Of a stretch of 47,103 nucleotides of DNA, positions 10,171-18,833 are shown in pieces; within the stretch, counting starts at the first letter, position 1; every line of letters begins with the position of its first letter. Under the pieces are notes generated by a model. It searched no databases and was not told where the DNA came from. It was given only the letters and a program-made list of their open reading frames with translations. The stretch lies in NCBI GenBank assembly GCA_012839215.1, contig DUNV01000013.1, positions 1 through 47,103 on the forward strand, in the 5' to 3' direction. Origin of the DNA: Bacillota bacterium (GTDB lineage: Bacteria > Bacillota > Dethiobacteria > DTU022 > UBA8154). The translations under genes and the position numbers were made by a program.

Positions 10171-10611
10171 ATGTCTTTGCATGAATTAAGGCCTGCTCCT
10201 GGATCCCTGCATGCTCCCAAAAGGGTGGGCAGAGGGACTGGTTCCGGGTGGGGTAAAACTTCGGGCCGCGGGCAAAAAGGGCAAAAGTCAAGATCTGGCG
10301 GGGGCACCCGGCGAGGTTTTGAGGGTGGGCAAATGCCCCTTTTCCAACGTTTGCCCAAGCGCGGCTTTAAAAACAGGTTCCGCCGGGAGCCGGAAATAGT
10401 TAATGTCGAGGATCTAAACTGTTTTGATGAGGGAACGGTCATAACCCCGGAACTGTTACAGGAGAGGGGAATTGTCAAATCCCTCAAAAACGGTATCAAG
10501 ATCCTCGGCCAGGGTCAGCTGGAAAAAGAACTGATTGTCCGGGCTGGCAGTTTTAGCTCGCAGGCAATGGAAAAGATTTCAAGGGCCGGCGGTAAGGCTG
10601 AGGTGATTTAA
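10171..10611 (+). CDS. rplO: 50S ribosomal protein L15
   Basis: Late-assembly 50S protein. The 146 residues begin [18 protein letters not shown], followed by a Gly/Arg-rich region ([19 protein letters not shown], about residues 18-36). GGGAGGTG lies 11 nt upstream of the ATG. The stop TAA is separated from secY by one base, typical of translational coupling. Confidence 0.97.
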   Translation: MSLHELRPAPGSLHAPKRVGRGTGSGWGKTSGRGQKGQKSRSGGGTRRGFEGGQMPLFQRLPKRGFKNRFRREPEIVNVEDLNCFDEGTVITPELLQERGIVKSLKNGIKILGQGQLEKELIVRAGSFSSQAMEKISRAGGKAEVI

Positions 10612-10612
10612 T

Positions 10613-11869
10613 ATGTTGGAAACGGTTCGCAATGCACTGGGGATAAAGGAGCTACGGCAAAGGCTTATCTTTACCTTGCTCATGCTGGTTATCCACCGCA
10701 TTGGTTCCCACGTCCCGGTTCCGGGGATCAATCCGGAGGTTTTGGCGGATTTTTTCCAGGGTGATACCCTTTTTGGTTTTTATAATGTTATTGCCGGAGG
10801 TGCCCTGAGCAAATTCACTGTTTTTGCCATGGGGATCATGCCCTATATTAACGCTTCTATTATCATGCAGCTGTTAACCGTGGTCATTCCCAAGTTTAAG
10901 GAATGGAGCGAGGAAGGTGCCGAAGGACGCAAAAAGATGATCCAGATCATCCGTTATGGAACTGTTGTCCTGGCTTTCCTTCAGGCTACCGGGATGACAT
11001 TTAGCCTGATGCAACCGGCAATTACAGATCGTGGTTGGGCTTCCTATATGGTTATTATCATTTCTTTGACAGCCGGTACAGCTTTTCTGATGTGGCTGGG
11101 TGAATTGATTACGGAAAAAGGCATTGGAAATGGAATCTCGCTGATTATTTTTGCCGGAATTATTGCCGGATTTCCTTCGGGTGCCGGAATGACCATCGAA
11201 CTTTTACGTCTTGGGGAAGTGCGCCACTTTATTCTTGCTCCCGTTATCGTGATTATGATTGCCTTAATCGTGGGGATTATCGCACTGGAAGTAGGCCGGA
11301 GGCGCATACCGGTACAGTATGCCAAACGGGTGGTTGGCAGGCGTGTTTACGGCGGGCAAAGTACGCATATTCCTCTCAAGGTAAACCAGGCAGGTGTTAT
11401 TCCAGTTATTTTTGCCTCGGCAATCCTTATGTTTCCGGCAACTATTACCATGTTTATCAATCATCCGTTTACCAGGGGCATTTCCGAAGCATTAAAATTT
11501 GGAACAGTTTTGAACACAGTTCTCTATGCGGCTTTCATCGTTCTTTTCACCTTTTTTTATACGGCAATACAGTTCGATCCGATTAAGGTTGCCGGTGATA
11601 TCAAGAAATATGGCGGTTTTATTCCGGGGCTGAGGCCCGGAAGGCCAACAGCAGATTATTTGCGTAAAATATCGAGTAGGTTAACCTTTGTTGGTGCCTT
11701 TTCACTGGCCTTTATCTGTATTTTACCGATTATCATGCAGAATATTTCTCACCTTAACCTTATTTTCCAGGGTACTTCCCTGATTATTGTTGTGGGTGTG
11801 GCGCTGGAAACGATGCGCCAGATCGAAAGCCAGATGCTGATGCGCAATTATCAAGGCTTTATGAAATAA
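10613..11869 (+). CDS. secY: Protein translocase subunit SecY
   Basis: Channel-forming subunit of the SecYEG translocon in the cytoplasmic membrane. The 418 residues fit the family. The N-terminal RLIFTLLMLVIHRIGSHVPVPG is split here for length; ten hydrophobic segments and the cytoplasmic loop GGQSTHIPLKVNQAGVIPV (about residues 245-263) are visible. It starts 1 nt after rplO. The next gene is map, so adk, normally found between them in this lineage, is absent here. Confidence 0.97.
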   Translation: MLETVRNALGIKELRQRLIFTLLMLVIHRIGSHVPVPGINPEVLADFFQGDTLFGFYNVIAGGALSKFTVFAMGIMPYINASIIMQLLTVVIPKFKEWSEEGAEGRKKMIQIIRYGTVVLAFLQATGMTFSLMQPAITDRGWASYMVIIISLTAGTAFLMWLGELITEKGIGNGISLIIFAGIIAGFPSGAGMTIELLRLGEVRHFILAPVIVIMIALIVGIIALEVGRRRIPVQYAKRVVGRRVYGGQSTHIPLKVNQAGVIPVIFASAILMFPATITMFINHPFTRGISEALKFGTVLNTVLYAAFIVLFTFFYTAIQFDPIKVAGDIKKYGGFIPGLRPGRPTADYLRKISSRLTFVGAFSLAFICILPIIMQNISHLNLIFQGTSLIIVVGVALETMRQIESQMLMRNYQGFMK

Positions 11870-11882
11870 GGAGTCGGTTCTT

Positions 11883-12629
11883 TTGATTATTATTAAATCG
11901 GCCAAGGAAATTGAACTCATGCGCCGGGCCGGGCGTATCGTGGCCCAGGTTCTACAAAACATTTCCGAGGCGATTAGGCCGGGCATAACCACAGCACAAC
12001 TCGATAATCTGGCCCGGCGCTTCATAAAATCACAACATGCCAAACCGGCCTTTTTGGATTATCATGGTTTTCCGGCCAGCATATGTACGTCCGTTAACGA
12101 AGAGGTCGTGCATGGGATTCCCAGTCTGAGGCGCTTGGCGGAAGGTGATATTGTCAGTGTAGATGTAGGGGCTTCCTATAAAGGCTATTTTGGCGATGCG
12201 GCTTGCACATTTCCTGTGGGGAAAATTTCCCCCTTGGCCCAAAAATTAATTGATGTTACAAAAGGTTCACTACTGCGGGGCATTAAAGAGGCAATTCCCG
12301 GGAAACGTCTCTACGATATTTCCTCAGCGATACAAACCTTTGTAGAAAGACAAGGCTTTTCTGTTGTGCGAAATTATGTGGGACACGGGATTGGTACTTC
12401 CATGCACGAGGAACCACAGGTTCCCAATTTTGGTACCCCAGGAAAAGGGCCTCTTTTGCAGGAGGGGATGGTGTTGGCTATTGAACCAATGGTCAATGTC
12501 GGCAGCTGGGAAGTTAAAACGTTAAAGGATCAATGGACAGTGGTTACCAAAGACGGAAGCCTTTCGGCACATTTCGAACATTCGGTGGCAATTTTGAAAG
12601 ATGGTCCGGAAATTCTTACTACTCTCTGA
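11883..12629 (+). CDS. map: Type I methionine aminopeptidase
   Basis: Removes the N-terminal Met from nascent proteins. It starts at TTG 11883 after AAGGAG. The 248 residues contain all metal ligands of the pita-bread fold: the Asp in SVDVG, the Asp in GDAAC, the His in GHGIG, the Glu in AIEPM and the Glu in HFEHS; the substrate His lies in the HEEPQ segment. It follows secY by 13 nt with no adk in between. The next gene is a KOW-domain protein. Confidence 0.97.
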   Translation: MIIIKSAKEIELMRRAGRIVAQVLQNISEAIRPGITTAQLDNLARRFIKSQHAKPAFLDYHGFPASICTSVNEEVVHGIPSLRRLAEGDIVSVDVGASYKGYFGDAACTFPVGKISPLAQKLIDVTKGSLLRGIKEAIPGKRLYDISSAIQTFVERQGFSVVRNYVGHGIGTSMHEEPQVPNFGTPGKGPLLQEGMVLAIEPMVNVGSWEVKTLKDQWTVVTKDGSLSAHFEHSVAILKDGPEILTTL

Positions 12630-12683
12630 TTCGGCTTGCCAAAGGGTGGGTAGGGAAGTTTAGAGCGGGAAGGCGGGGGTAAA

Positions 12684-12995
12684 GTGGATGTTGTACCAGG
12701 GCAGCTGGTCAAATCGCTGCAGGGCAGGGATAAAGGAAACCATTATCTTGTTATTGGTTTCGAAGGTGAAAGGGTACTTTTGGCTGACGGGCGGGGCAGA
12801 TCGGTTGATCGGCCGAAGAAAAAAAACCCCAAACACCTACAACCTTACCGTTGTGTATCAGATGGGATAAAGGAGATAATCCGGCAGGGCAAGTTGAGTG
12901 ATACCGAGCTGAGAAATATCCTAAATACTTTTTTGATGGGCAATGCAGTTTACTGTCCTGACTACCTCCGGAACCCTTCTGAAAGTGGAAGTTAA
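12684..12995 (+). CDS. KOW-domain RNA-binding protein (L14e-like)
   Basis: A 103-residue protein with an N-terminal KOW motif ([20 protein letters not shown], about residues 6-25) and the segment [11 protein letters not shown] near residue 43. Proteins of this type are regularly encoded between map and infA in Clostridia and resemble archaeal/eukaryal L14e. They probably bind rRNA or ribosomes, but their role is not established. The start is GTG 12684 after GGCGGGGGT. The C-terminal 50 residues are less conserved and predicted helical. Confidence 0.85.
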   Translation: MDVVPGQLVKSLQGRDKGNHYLVIGFEGERVLLADGRGRSVDRPKKKNPKHLQPYRCVSDGIKEIIRQGKLSDTELRNILNTFLMGNAVYCPDYLRNPSESGS

Positions 12996-13017
12996 AGAAA
13001 GGAGGTATGCCCAGGGT

Positions 13018-13239
13018 ATGTCCCCCAAAAAAGATGTCATCGAGGTAGAAGGTAGGGTAGTCGAGCCCCTGCCTAATGCCATGTTCAGGGTAGAACTGAA
13101 AAATGGGGTGAAGGTTCTTGCTCACGTCTCTGGCAAGATCCGCATGAATTTTATCCGTATTTTGGCCGGGGATCGTGTTTTAGTTGAACTTTCTCCTTAT
13201 GATTTGACAAGAGGACGGATCACCTACCGTTATAAATAA
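13018..13239 (+). CDS. infA: Translation initiation factor IF-1
   Basis: Binds the 30S A site during initiation. The frame is open from 12943, but the family start [16 protein letters not shown] fixes ATG 13018, 12 nt after AAAGGAGG. This gives 73 residues, essentially the usual 72. The OB-fold core [11 protein letters not shown] and the ending [16 protein letters not shown] are canonical. It overlaps nothing and is followed by rpmJ. Confidence 0.96.
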   Translation: MSPKKDVIEVEGRVVEPLPNAMFRVELKNGVKVLAHVSGKIRMNFIRILAGDRVLVELSPYDLTRGRITYRYK

Positions 13240-13258
13240 ACCAAAAGGGGGTTTGTAA

Positions 13259-13375
<117 letters not shown>

Positions 13376-13435
13376 CAGCAGGTATTTTGGGGTATAATAA
13401 TTACGTTTAACCTTTTTCTAAGGAGGTGCAAAGGC

Positions 13436-13807
13436 GTGGCCAGGATTGCAGGGGTGGATTTGCCCCGGGATAAGCGTGTGGAAATTGCCCTGACCTATAT
13501 TTATGGAATGGGGCAAAAAAGGGCCCAAAATGCTCTACAGAACACAAATATAAATCCCCAGACGCGGATTAGGGATCTTACTGAAGAAGAGGTCAACCGG
13601 TTAAGGGAGTATATTGATAAAAATTATAAAGTTGAGGGTGATTTACGTCGCGATGTAGCAATGAACATCAAACGTCTCATCTAAATAGGATGCTATCGCG
13701 GCATTCGCCACCGGCGAGGCCTTCCGGTGCGGGGTCAAACGACAAAAAACAATGCCCGTACCCGCAAGGGTCCCAAGAGGACAGTCGGTATCCGCAGGAG
13801 AAAATAG
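13436..13807 (+). pseudogene. rpsM: 30S ribosomal protein S13, interrupted by an in-frame TAA
   Basis: 30S head protein that forms bridges to L5 and contacts P-site tRNA. It starts at GTG 13436 ([16 protein letters not shown]) after TAAGGAGGTG. Codon 83 is TAA (13682-13684) where the family has Glu in RLxEIGCYRG. Reading through in the same frame restores a perfect S13 C-terminus, [17 protein letters not shown] to RTVGIRRRK, ending at TAG 13805. The full frame would be 123 codons, the usual size. Without readthrough the product is 82 residues and lacks the C-terminal tail. One G-to-T change explains it. It could be a sequencing error, a real truncation or recoding. The gene lies within an otherwise intact alpha operon. 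Confidence 0.9.
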
Positions 13808-13823
13808 GAAGGGGTGAAATTAG

Positions 13824-14219
13824 ATGGCCAAACGAAAAACATCTTCCCGGCCTAAACGCAGGGAACGTAAAAATATCGAACATGGAGTTGCCCATATCAA
13901 ATCAAGCTTTAATAATACTATTATATCGATTACTGATTTGCAGGGTAACAATGTGGCATGGGCCAGTTCGGGAATGGTTGGCTTTAAAGGGTCCAGGAAG
14001 TCTACTCCGTTTGCTGCACAGTTGGCTGCGGAATCGGCAGCCAGGATGGCAATGGATCATGGAATGAGGCAGGTTGAGGTACTAGTTAAGGGACCCGGCT
14101 CAGGTCGTGAGGCGGCCATTCGTTCACTTCAAGCCGCCGGCCTAGAAGTTAACCTGATCAAAGATGTGACTCCTATTCCACACAACGGTTGCCGCCCTCC
14201 AAAACGGCGCCGTGTCTAG
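13824..14219 (+). CDS. rpsK: 30S ribosomal protein S11
   Basis: 30S platform protein at the mRNA exit, next to the E site. The 131 residues contain [16 protein letters not shown] and the C-terminal [18 protein letters not shown], both diagnostic. AAGGGGTGAAA precedes ATG 13824. It starts 16 nt after the TAG that ends the S13 reading frame. Confidence 0.97.
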   Translation: MAKRKTSSRPKRRERKNIEHGVAHIKSSFNNTIISITDLQGNNVAWASSGMVGFKGSRKSTPFAAQLAAESAARMAMDHGMRQVEVLVKGPGSGREAAIRSLQAAGLEVNLIKDVTPIPHNGCRPPKRRRV

Positions 14220-14252
14220 TAGTAACTATTACAGGAGGTGAATAGACCAAAA

Positions 14253-14882
14253 ATGGCAAGATATACAGATGCTTCCTGCAGGCTTTGCCGGCGTGAAGGT
14301 ACCAAATTGTACCTCAAAGGTGATAGGTGTTATAGCGAAAAATGTGCTTTTACGCGTAAAGGTTATCCCCCCGGGGCGCATGGGCGAGGCAGGCGGCAAA
14401 AAATATCAGAATATGGATTGCAACTGCGGGAAAAACAAAAAACACGCCGCATTTATGGTGTTTTAGAAAAACAGTTCAGGCGTTATTTTGTAGAGGCAGA
14501 CAGGCGCAAGGGCGTCACCGGCGAGACGCTGCTGCAAATTTTGGAAAGCAGGCTGGATAATATTGTTTTTCGCATGGGACTGGCACGTTCCCGTGCCGAG
14601 GCCCGGCAGCTAATTCGTCATGGTCATTTTGCAGTTAATAATCAAAAGGTTAACATCCCATCCTATCTGACCAAACAGGGAGATGAAATTTCCGTCCGGG
14701 AAGGGAGCAAAAACCAACCCTTTTTTAAAGAATTAGCGGAATGGGGTGCTACCCAGGGGACTGCTGCCTGGCTCGATGTTGATCGTGAAAAACTGGCGGG
14801 AAAGGTAATACGTCTTCCCCTGCGGGAAGAGCTGGACATTCCTATTTCAGAACACCTTATTGTAGAGCTTTATTCACGTTAA
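14253..14882 (+). CDS. rpsD: 30S ribosomal protein S4 (zinc-binding form)
   Basis: Nucleates 30S assembly and lies at the mRNA entry. ATG 14253 ([16 protein letters not shown]) follows ACAGGAGGTG. The 209 residues have four N-terminal Cys (CRLC and CYSEKC), the zinc-binding form, then an S4 RNA-binding domain ([20 protein letters not shown], around residues 93-112). Confidence 0.97.
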   Translation: MARYTDASCRLCRREGTKLYLKGDRCYSEKCAFTRKGYPPGAHGRGRRQKISEYGLQLREKQKTRRIYGVLEKQFRRYFVEADRRKGVTGETLLQILESRLDNIVFRMGLARSRAEARQLIRHGHFAVNNQKVNIPSYLTKQGDEISVREGSKNQPFFKELAEWGATQGTAAWLDVDREKLAGKVIRLPLREELDIPISEHLIVELYSR

Positions 14883-14916
14883 ACAACTCTAAGTAAGGTA
14901 GGAGGGGAATTAATAA

Positions 14917-15858
14917 GTGATTGAGATTGAAAAGCCGAGGATTGAATGGGTAGAACGAAATGGGAAAGAGTATGGTCGCTTTGTCATCGAACCCTTGGAA
15001 AGGGGTTACGGTACAACCCTTGGTAATTCTCTGCGCCGCATACTTCTTTCTTCGCTGGAAGGAGCGGCAGTCGTCAGTGTAAAGATTGATGGTGTCCTCC
15101 ATGAATTTTCCACAATTCCGCATGTCTTGGAGGAAACGCCGGAAATCCTAATGAATCTCAAGGCCCTGCGGCTAAAAATATTTGCAAGTGAACCGCAGCT
15201 GCTTATCATAGACGCTGAGGGCAAGGGTGAGATCAGGGCCAAGGATATTCAGGTTCCCGCGGACGTAGAGATCCTTAACCCCGATTTGCTTATTGCCACC
15301 CTTGAAGAAGAAGGGAAACTCTATATGGAGATAACGGCTAGCAGGGGGCGGGGTTATTTTCCCGCGGAACGCAACAAACTACCCAACCAACCAATCGGTG
15401 TTATTCCCGTAGATTCCATCTTTACCCCCATTAGGAAGGTAAACTATTTTGTCGAGAATACCAGGGTTGGCCAGCACACCGATTTTGATAAGTTAACTCT
15501 GGATCTTTGGACAGATGGAAGTGTGGAACCTGATGAATCCCTGAGCATGGGGGCAAAGATTCTTAGCAAACTCCTCAATCTTTTTATCAACCTAACCGAG
15601 GAAGTGGATGAAGAGGAGGTAGTTGCTGAAGAAGAAGAAAGCGAATTGGAAAAGGTCCTGGAATTGACTATTGAGGAACTGGATCTTTCCGTGCGTTCCT
15701 ATAATTGCCTGAAGAGGGCGGGAATTAATACAGTTGAAGAACTGATCCGCAAAACAGAAGATGAAATGATGAAGGTGCGTAATCTGGGGAAAAAATCCCT
15801 AGAGGAGGTAGTCAACAAGCTCGATGAACTTGGACTGGCACTTAAGGAAGCGGAGTAA
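14917..15858 (+). CDS. rpoA: DNA-directed RNA polymerase alpha subunit
   Basis: Dimerises to scaffold RNA polymerase assembly; the C-terminal domain binds UP elements and activators. It starts at GTG 14917 after AGGAGGGG. The 313 residues show the N-terminal dimerisation domain ([20 protein letters not shown]), an acidic linker near residues 228-245 and the alpha-CTD helix-hairpin-helix ([16 protein letters not shown]). The gap to rplQ (88 nt) contains an unusual hairpin. Confidence 0.98.
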   Translation: MIEIEKPRIEWVERNGKEYGRFVIEPLERGYGTTLGNSLRRILLSSLEGAAVVSVKIDGVLHEFSTIPHVLEETPEILMNLKALRLKIFASEPQLLIIDAEGKGEIRAKDIQVPADVEILNPDLLIATLEEEGKLYMEITASRGRGYFPAERNKLPNQPIGVIPVDSIFTPIRKVNYFVENTRVGQHTDFDKLTLDLWTDGSVEPDESLSMGAKILSKLLNLFINLTEEVDEEEVVAEEEESELEKVLELTIEELDLSVRSYNCLKRAGINTVEELIRKTEDEMMKVRNLGKKSLEEVVNKLDELGLALKEAE

Positions 15859-15889
15859 AAATTACTACCTGAAAAGTATATACTTTCTA

Positions 15890-15948
15890 TGTGGAAGGGG
15901 GTGCTATGCTGATCCTACACAACGGTTAATCAGCAGGATCAGCTAATG
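15890..15948 (+). promoter_or_regulatory. rplQ translation-start hairpin with 7-codon mini-ORF
   Basis: A perfect 9-bp inverted repeat, GCTGATCCT (15908-15916) and AGGATCAGC (15935-15943), encloses an 18-nt loop. A strong SD (AAGGGGGTG, 15895-15903) lies 42 nt from the rplQ ATG at 15946, too far to act linearly. With the hairpin folded the effective distance is about 6 nt. The same SD also precedes a mini-ORF, ATG 15906 to TAA 15927-15929, encoding MLILHNG. A second weak SD for rplQ (AGGA, 15935-15938) is buried in the 3' arm. A structured spacer or mini-ORF coupling are both possible. Confidence 0.6.
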
Positions 15949-16290
15949 ATGATGGCCCACCGTAAATTCAGCCGTACAACTGGCCCCAGGCGGGCTCTTC
16001 TGCGTAACCTGGTCACCTCATTGTTTATAGCCGAACGTATTGAGACGACCGAGGCAAAAGCAAAAGAGATTGCCAGCATTGCTAATAAAATGATTACTTT
16101 GGGGAAACGGGGCGATCTTCATGCCCGGCGGCAGGCTTTGTCCTATATGATGGATGAGTCGGCGGTAACAAAACTATTTGAAAAAATTGGGCCCAGATTT
16201 GAGGCCCGCGATGGAGGCTACACCCGTATTTTGAAAAAGGGTTTCAGGCGGGGCGACGGCGCACCCATGGTTATTTTGGAACTGGTGTAG
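15946..16290 (+). CDS. rplQ: 50S ribosomal protein L17
   Basis: 50S protein near the tunnel exit. The 114 residues begin [16 protein letters not shown], with three successive ATG codons (15946, 15949, 15952) as possible starts. The conserved [13 protein letters not shown] and [12 protein letters not shown] identify it. It ends the alpha operon proper. Its ribosome binding site is unusual, as described for the hairpin just upstream. Confidence 0.95.
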   Translation: MMMAHRKFSRTTGPRRALLRNLVTSLFIAERIETTEAKAKEIASIANKMITLGKRGDLHARRQALSYMMDESAVTKLFEKIGPRFEARDGGYTRILKKGFRRGDGAPMVILELV

Positions 16291-16338
16291 ATCCCCATAC
16301 TGCCCTGTCATGGGAAAAAACCGGGGGTGGAGCATAAA

Positions 16339-17169
16339 GTGAGCAATATTATTGAGATTGCCGGCCTTACCTATCATTATCAATTTGAAGGCGAGGAGAA
16401 ATTCAAGGCCCTTGACGATCTTTACCTGCAGATTCCCGAAGGTGAATACCTTGCCCTGATAGGCCCCAATGGTTCAGGTAAATCAACACTGGCAAGGCAC
16501 CTGAATGCGTTGCTGCTCCCCAGCGAAGGAAGGGTTATGGTAGAAGGCCTTTCTACTTCTGGAGAGGACAACCGATACGAGATACGTAAGTTGGTTGGCA
16601 TGGTTTTTCAGAACCCTGATAACCAGATCGTCGCCACGACAGTAGAGGAGGATGTGGCCTTTGGGCTGGAAAATCTGGCTATTCCCCCGGAAATAATTCG
16701 CCGTAGAGTTGCTGATGCCCTGGAAATGGTTGGCCTTGCCAATCTGGCGCACCATGCCCCCCACCTTCTTTCAGGAGGCCAAAAACAAAGGCTGGCTATT
16801 GCCGGAGTTTTTGCCATGCAACCCCGCTGTCTAGTCCTGGATGAACCTACTGCCATGTTAGATCCGCGGGGGCGCCGGGAGGTGCTGGAAACACTAAAAC
16901 GGCTCAATCACAATGAGAAAATTACCGTGGTGCATATTACCCACTTTATGGAGGAAACATTGGAGGCCGATCGGATCGTGATCATGGATAAAGGCAGGGT
17001 GGTCCACGAAGGGCAGCCATCCGATATATTTAGCGGGGCAATAGAGTTGGAAGATCTGGGGCTGGAAATCCCCTCGATTCCTAGGGTGGTGCAAATCCTG
17101 CGCCAAGGGGGGCTGAATGTCCCTCCGGGCATCCTGGATGTAAACCAGTTGGTGAGCTATCTATGTTGA
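16339..17169 (+). CDS. ecfA1: Energy-coupling factor transporter ATPase EcfA1
   Basis: One of two ABC ATPases that power the ECF module for vitamin and metal uptake, shared among several S-components. The start is GTG 16339 (MSNIIEIAGLTYHY), placed after the GGGGGTGGAG site; GTG 16327 overlaps that site. Walker A GPNGSGKST, signature LSGGQKQRLAIAG and Walker B CLVLDEPTAMLD are intact. About 276 residues. It overlaps ecfA2 by 7 nt. No S-component gene is present in the window. Confidence 0.95.
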   Translation: MSNIIEIAGLTYHYQFEGEEKFKALDDLYLQIPEGEYLALIGPNGSGKSTLARHLNALLLPSEGRVMVEGLSTSGEDNRYEIRKLVGMVFQNPDNQIVATTVEEDVAFGLENLAIPPEIIRRRVADALEMVGLANLAHHAPHLLSGGQKQRLAIAGVFAMQPRCLVLDEPTAMLDPRGRREVLETLKRLNHNEKITVVHITHFMEETLEADRIVIMDKGRVVHEGQPSDIFSGAIELEDLGLEIPSIPRVVQILRQGGLNVPPGILDVNQLVSYLC

Positions 17170-18026
17170 TTGAAACCAATAATCTATCCTATGTCTATAT
17201 GCCCGGGACACCCTTTCAGGTGGAAGCACTAAAAAATATTACCCTGGGGATTGAAAAAGGATCATTTGTCGGGATCATCGGAGAAACAGGTTCAGGAAAG
17301 TCCACCCTGGTGCAGCATTTTAATGGCCTGCTGAAACCAACCTCGGGAAAAGTACTGATCGATGGCACAGATATCTGGTCCCAGGGTTATGAGCGGGGGG
17401 GGCTGCGAGCCAGGGTTGCACTGTTGTTTCAATATCCTGAACATCAACTTTTCGAAGAAACTGTTTTTAAGGATGTGGCCTTTGGACCGCGTAACCTTGG
17501 TTTACATGGCGAGGATCTCTCCCGCAGGGTTCGCCAGGGGCTAGAAATGATCGGCCTAGATTACGAAACGTACAGTAAAAGATCCCCATTTGCCCTTAGT
17601 GGCGGTGAAAAAAGAAGGGTTGCCCTAGCCGGGGTTCTGGCCATGCAGCCGGAGATCATCGTTCTAGATGAGCCTACGGCGGGTATGGATCCACAGGGGC
17701 GGCTTAATCTTTTGCGCCTGATTGAAAGGCTGCATAAGGAAGAAAACCTAACTGTTATCCTTGTTACCCATAACATGGAGGATATTGCACGCCTGGCTGA
17801 TCGATTGTTGGTTTTCTCCAAGGGGAAAATTGTTTTCCAGGGTACCCCGGCACACGTGTTTTCCTTTGCGGAGGAAATCAAAGCAATGGGGTTGGACGTG
17901 CCCCCGCTTGTAGAACTAGTGCAGGAGCTACGCAAGAGAGGTAAAAGCGTAGCCAAGGGATTTTTAACGGCAGAGGAAACTGCTGCGGAGATACTTTCCG
18001 GCCTGTCCGGGAGGAACAAGCTATGA
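17163..18026 (+). CDS. ecfA2: Energy-coupling factor transporter ATPase EcfA2
   Basis: Second ABC ATPase of the ECF module, forming a heterodimer with EcfA1. The 287 residues carry Walker A GETGSGKST, signature LSGGEKRRVALAG and Walker B IIVLDEPTAGMD. ATG 17163 lies inside the end of ecfA1, and its TGA overlaps the ecfT ATG (ATGA). Tight coupling suggests stoichiometric synthesis. Confidence 0.95.
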   Translation: MLIETNNLSYVYMPGTPFQVEALKNITLGIEKGSFVGIIGETGSGKSTLVQHFNGLLKPTSGKVLIDGTDIWSQGYERGGLRARVALLFQYPEHQLFEETVFKDVAFGPRNLGLHGEDLSRRVRQGLEMIGLDYETYSKRSPFALSGGEKRRVALAGVLAMQPEIIVLDEPTAGMDPQGRLNLLRLIERLHKEENLTVILVTHNMEDIARLADRLLVFSKGKIVFQGTPAHVFSFAEEIKAMGLDVPPLVELVQELRKRGKSVAKGFLTAEETAAEILSGLSGRNKL

Positions 18027-18823
18027 GCATGAGAAGTATTACCCTAGGACATTATATTCCGGGAAGATCCCTTTTGCACCGGCTCGATCCCCGTCTAAAG
18101 TTAATTAATTTGCTGATTCTCATCGTTTCGCTTTTTTTGATTAAATCATTTTATGGTCTGATATCATTTGCCTTATTTTTACTAGTTATTTTTTTTGGTT
18201 CACGGCTCCCCGGGAGGTATTTTTTGCGCGGTCTTAGGCCTATTTTGTATATCATCCTTTTTACGCTCATTCTTCATATTTTTTTTACCAAGGGTGGCGA
18301 GGTTTATTTTCGCTATGGTGTACTGACCGTGGAAGAAGCCGGGGTTTTTTTAGGGCTATTTATGACCTTGCGCCTTTTATTATTAGTCATCACTACTTTG
18401 TTAATCACTTTGACCACCTCGCCGGTAGCTTTTGCTGATGGCATCGAATACCTGCTCAGTCCCCTGCGTAGGGTGGGTGTTCCGGGTCATGAGATTGCCA
18501 TGATGATGACCATTGCCTTGCGCTTTATTCCCACACTCATGGAGGAAAGCGATAAAATTCGCAAGGCACAGATGGCCCGGGGTGCAGATTTCGAGTCGGG
18601 CAGTATTTTACGCCGGGCACGGAATATGGTTCCTTTGCTTGTTCCTCTTTTTATCAGCGCCTTCCGGCGTGCTGACGATTTGGCCGTGGCCATGGAAGCA
18701 CGGTGCTATCGGGGAGGGGATAAAAGAACTAAAATGAGAGAACTTAAAACCTCTTCCCTGGACTATATCGGTATACTGACCGCCCTGGGGATCTGCCTAT
18801 CCATTTTAATTACCGGTGTTTAG
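18023..18823 (+). CDS. ecfT: Energy-coupling factor transmembrane protein EcfT
   Basis: Membrane scaffold that couples EcfA1/A2 to substrate-binding S-components. The 266 residues have several hydrophobic segments. Two cytoplasmic coupling motifs are present: Ala-Arg-Gly in KAQMARGADFE and Ala-Arg-Cys in AMEARCYRGG, the hallmarks of the family. Translation is coupled to ecfA2 by a 4-nt overlap. truA starts 10 nt after its stop. Confidence 0.95.
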   Translation: MSMRSITLGHYIPGRSLLHRLDPRLKLINLLILIVSLFLIKSFYGLISFALFLLVIFFGSRLPGRYFLRGLRPILYIILFTLILHIFFTKGGEVYFRYGVLTVEEAGVFLGLFMTLRLLLLVITTLLITLTTSPVAFADGIEYLLSPLRRVGVPGHEIAMMMTIALRFIPTLMEESDKIRKAQMARGADFESGSILRRARNMVPLLVPLFISAFRRADDLAVAMEARCYRGGDKRTKMRELKTSSLDYIGILTALGICLSILITGV

Positions 18824-18833
18824 GGGGGAACGC

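Noticed and set aside
13393-13398. TATAAT between rpmJ and rpsM as an internal promoter
   Set aside because: No -35 element lies at a suitable distance and there is no extended -10; it was not listed as a feature.
13682-13684. Reassignment of TAA as a sense codon to explain rpsM
   Set aside because: TAA ends many other genes here at the expected family C-terminus (for example rplV, rpsC, rplX, rpmD, rplO), so it is a normal stop in this genome.
13690-14067. 125-codon open frame starting just after the rpsM stop (MLSRHSPP...)
   Set aside because: It lies in a different frame from S13, overlaps rpsK, and its sequence has no family character; it is a shadow frame and does not restore S13.
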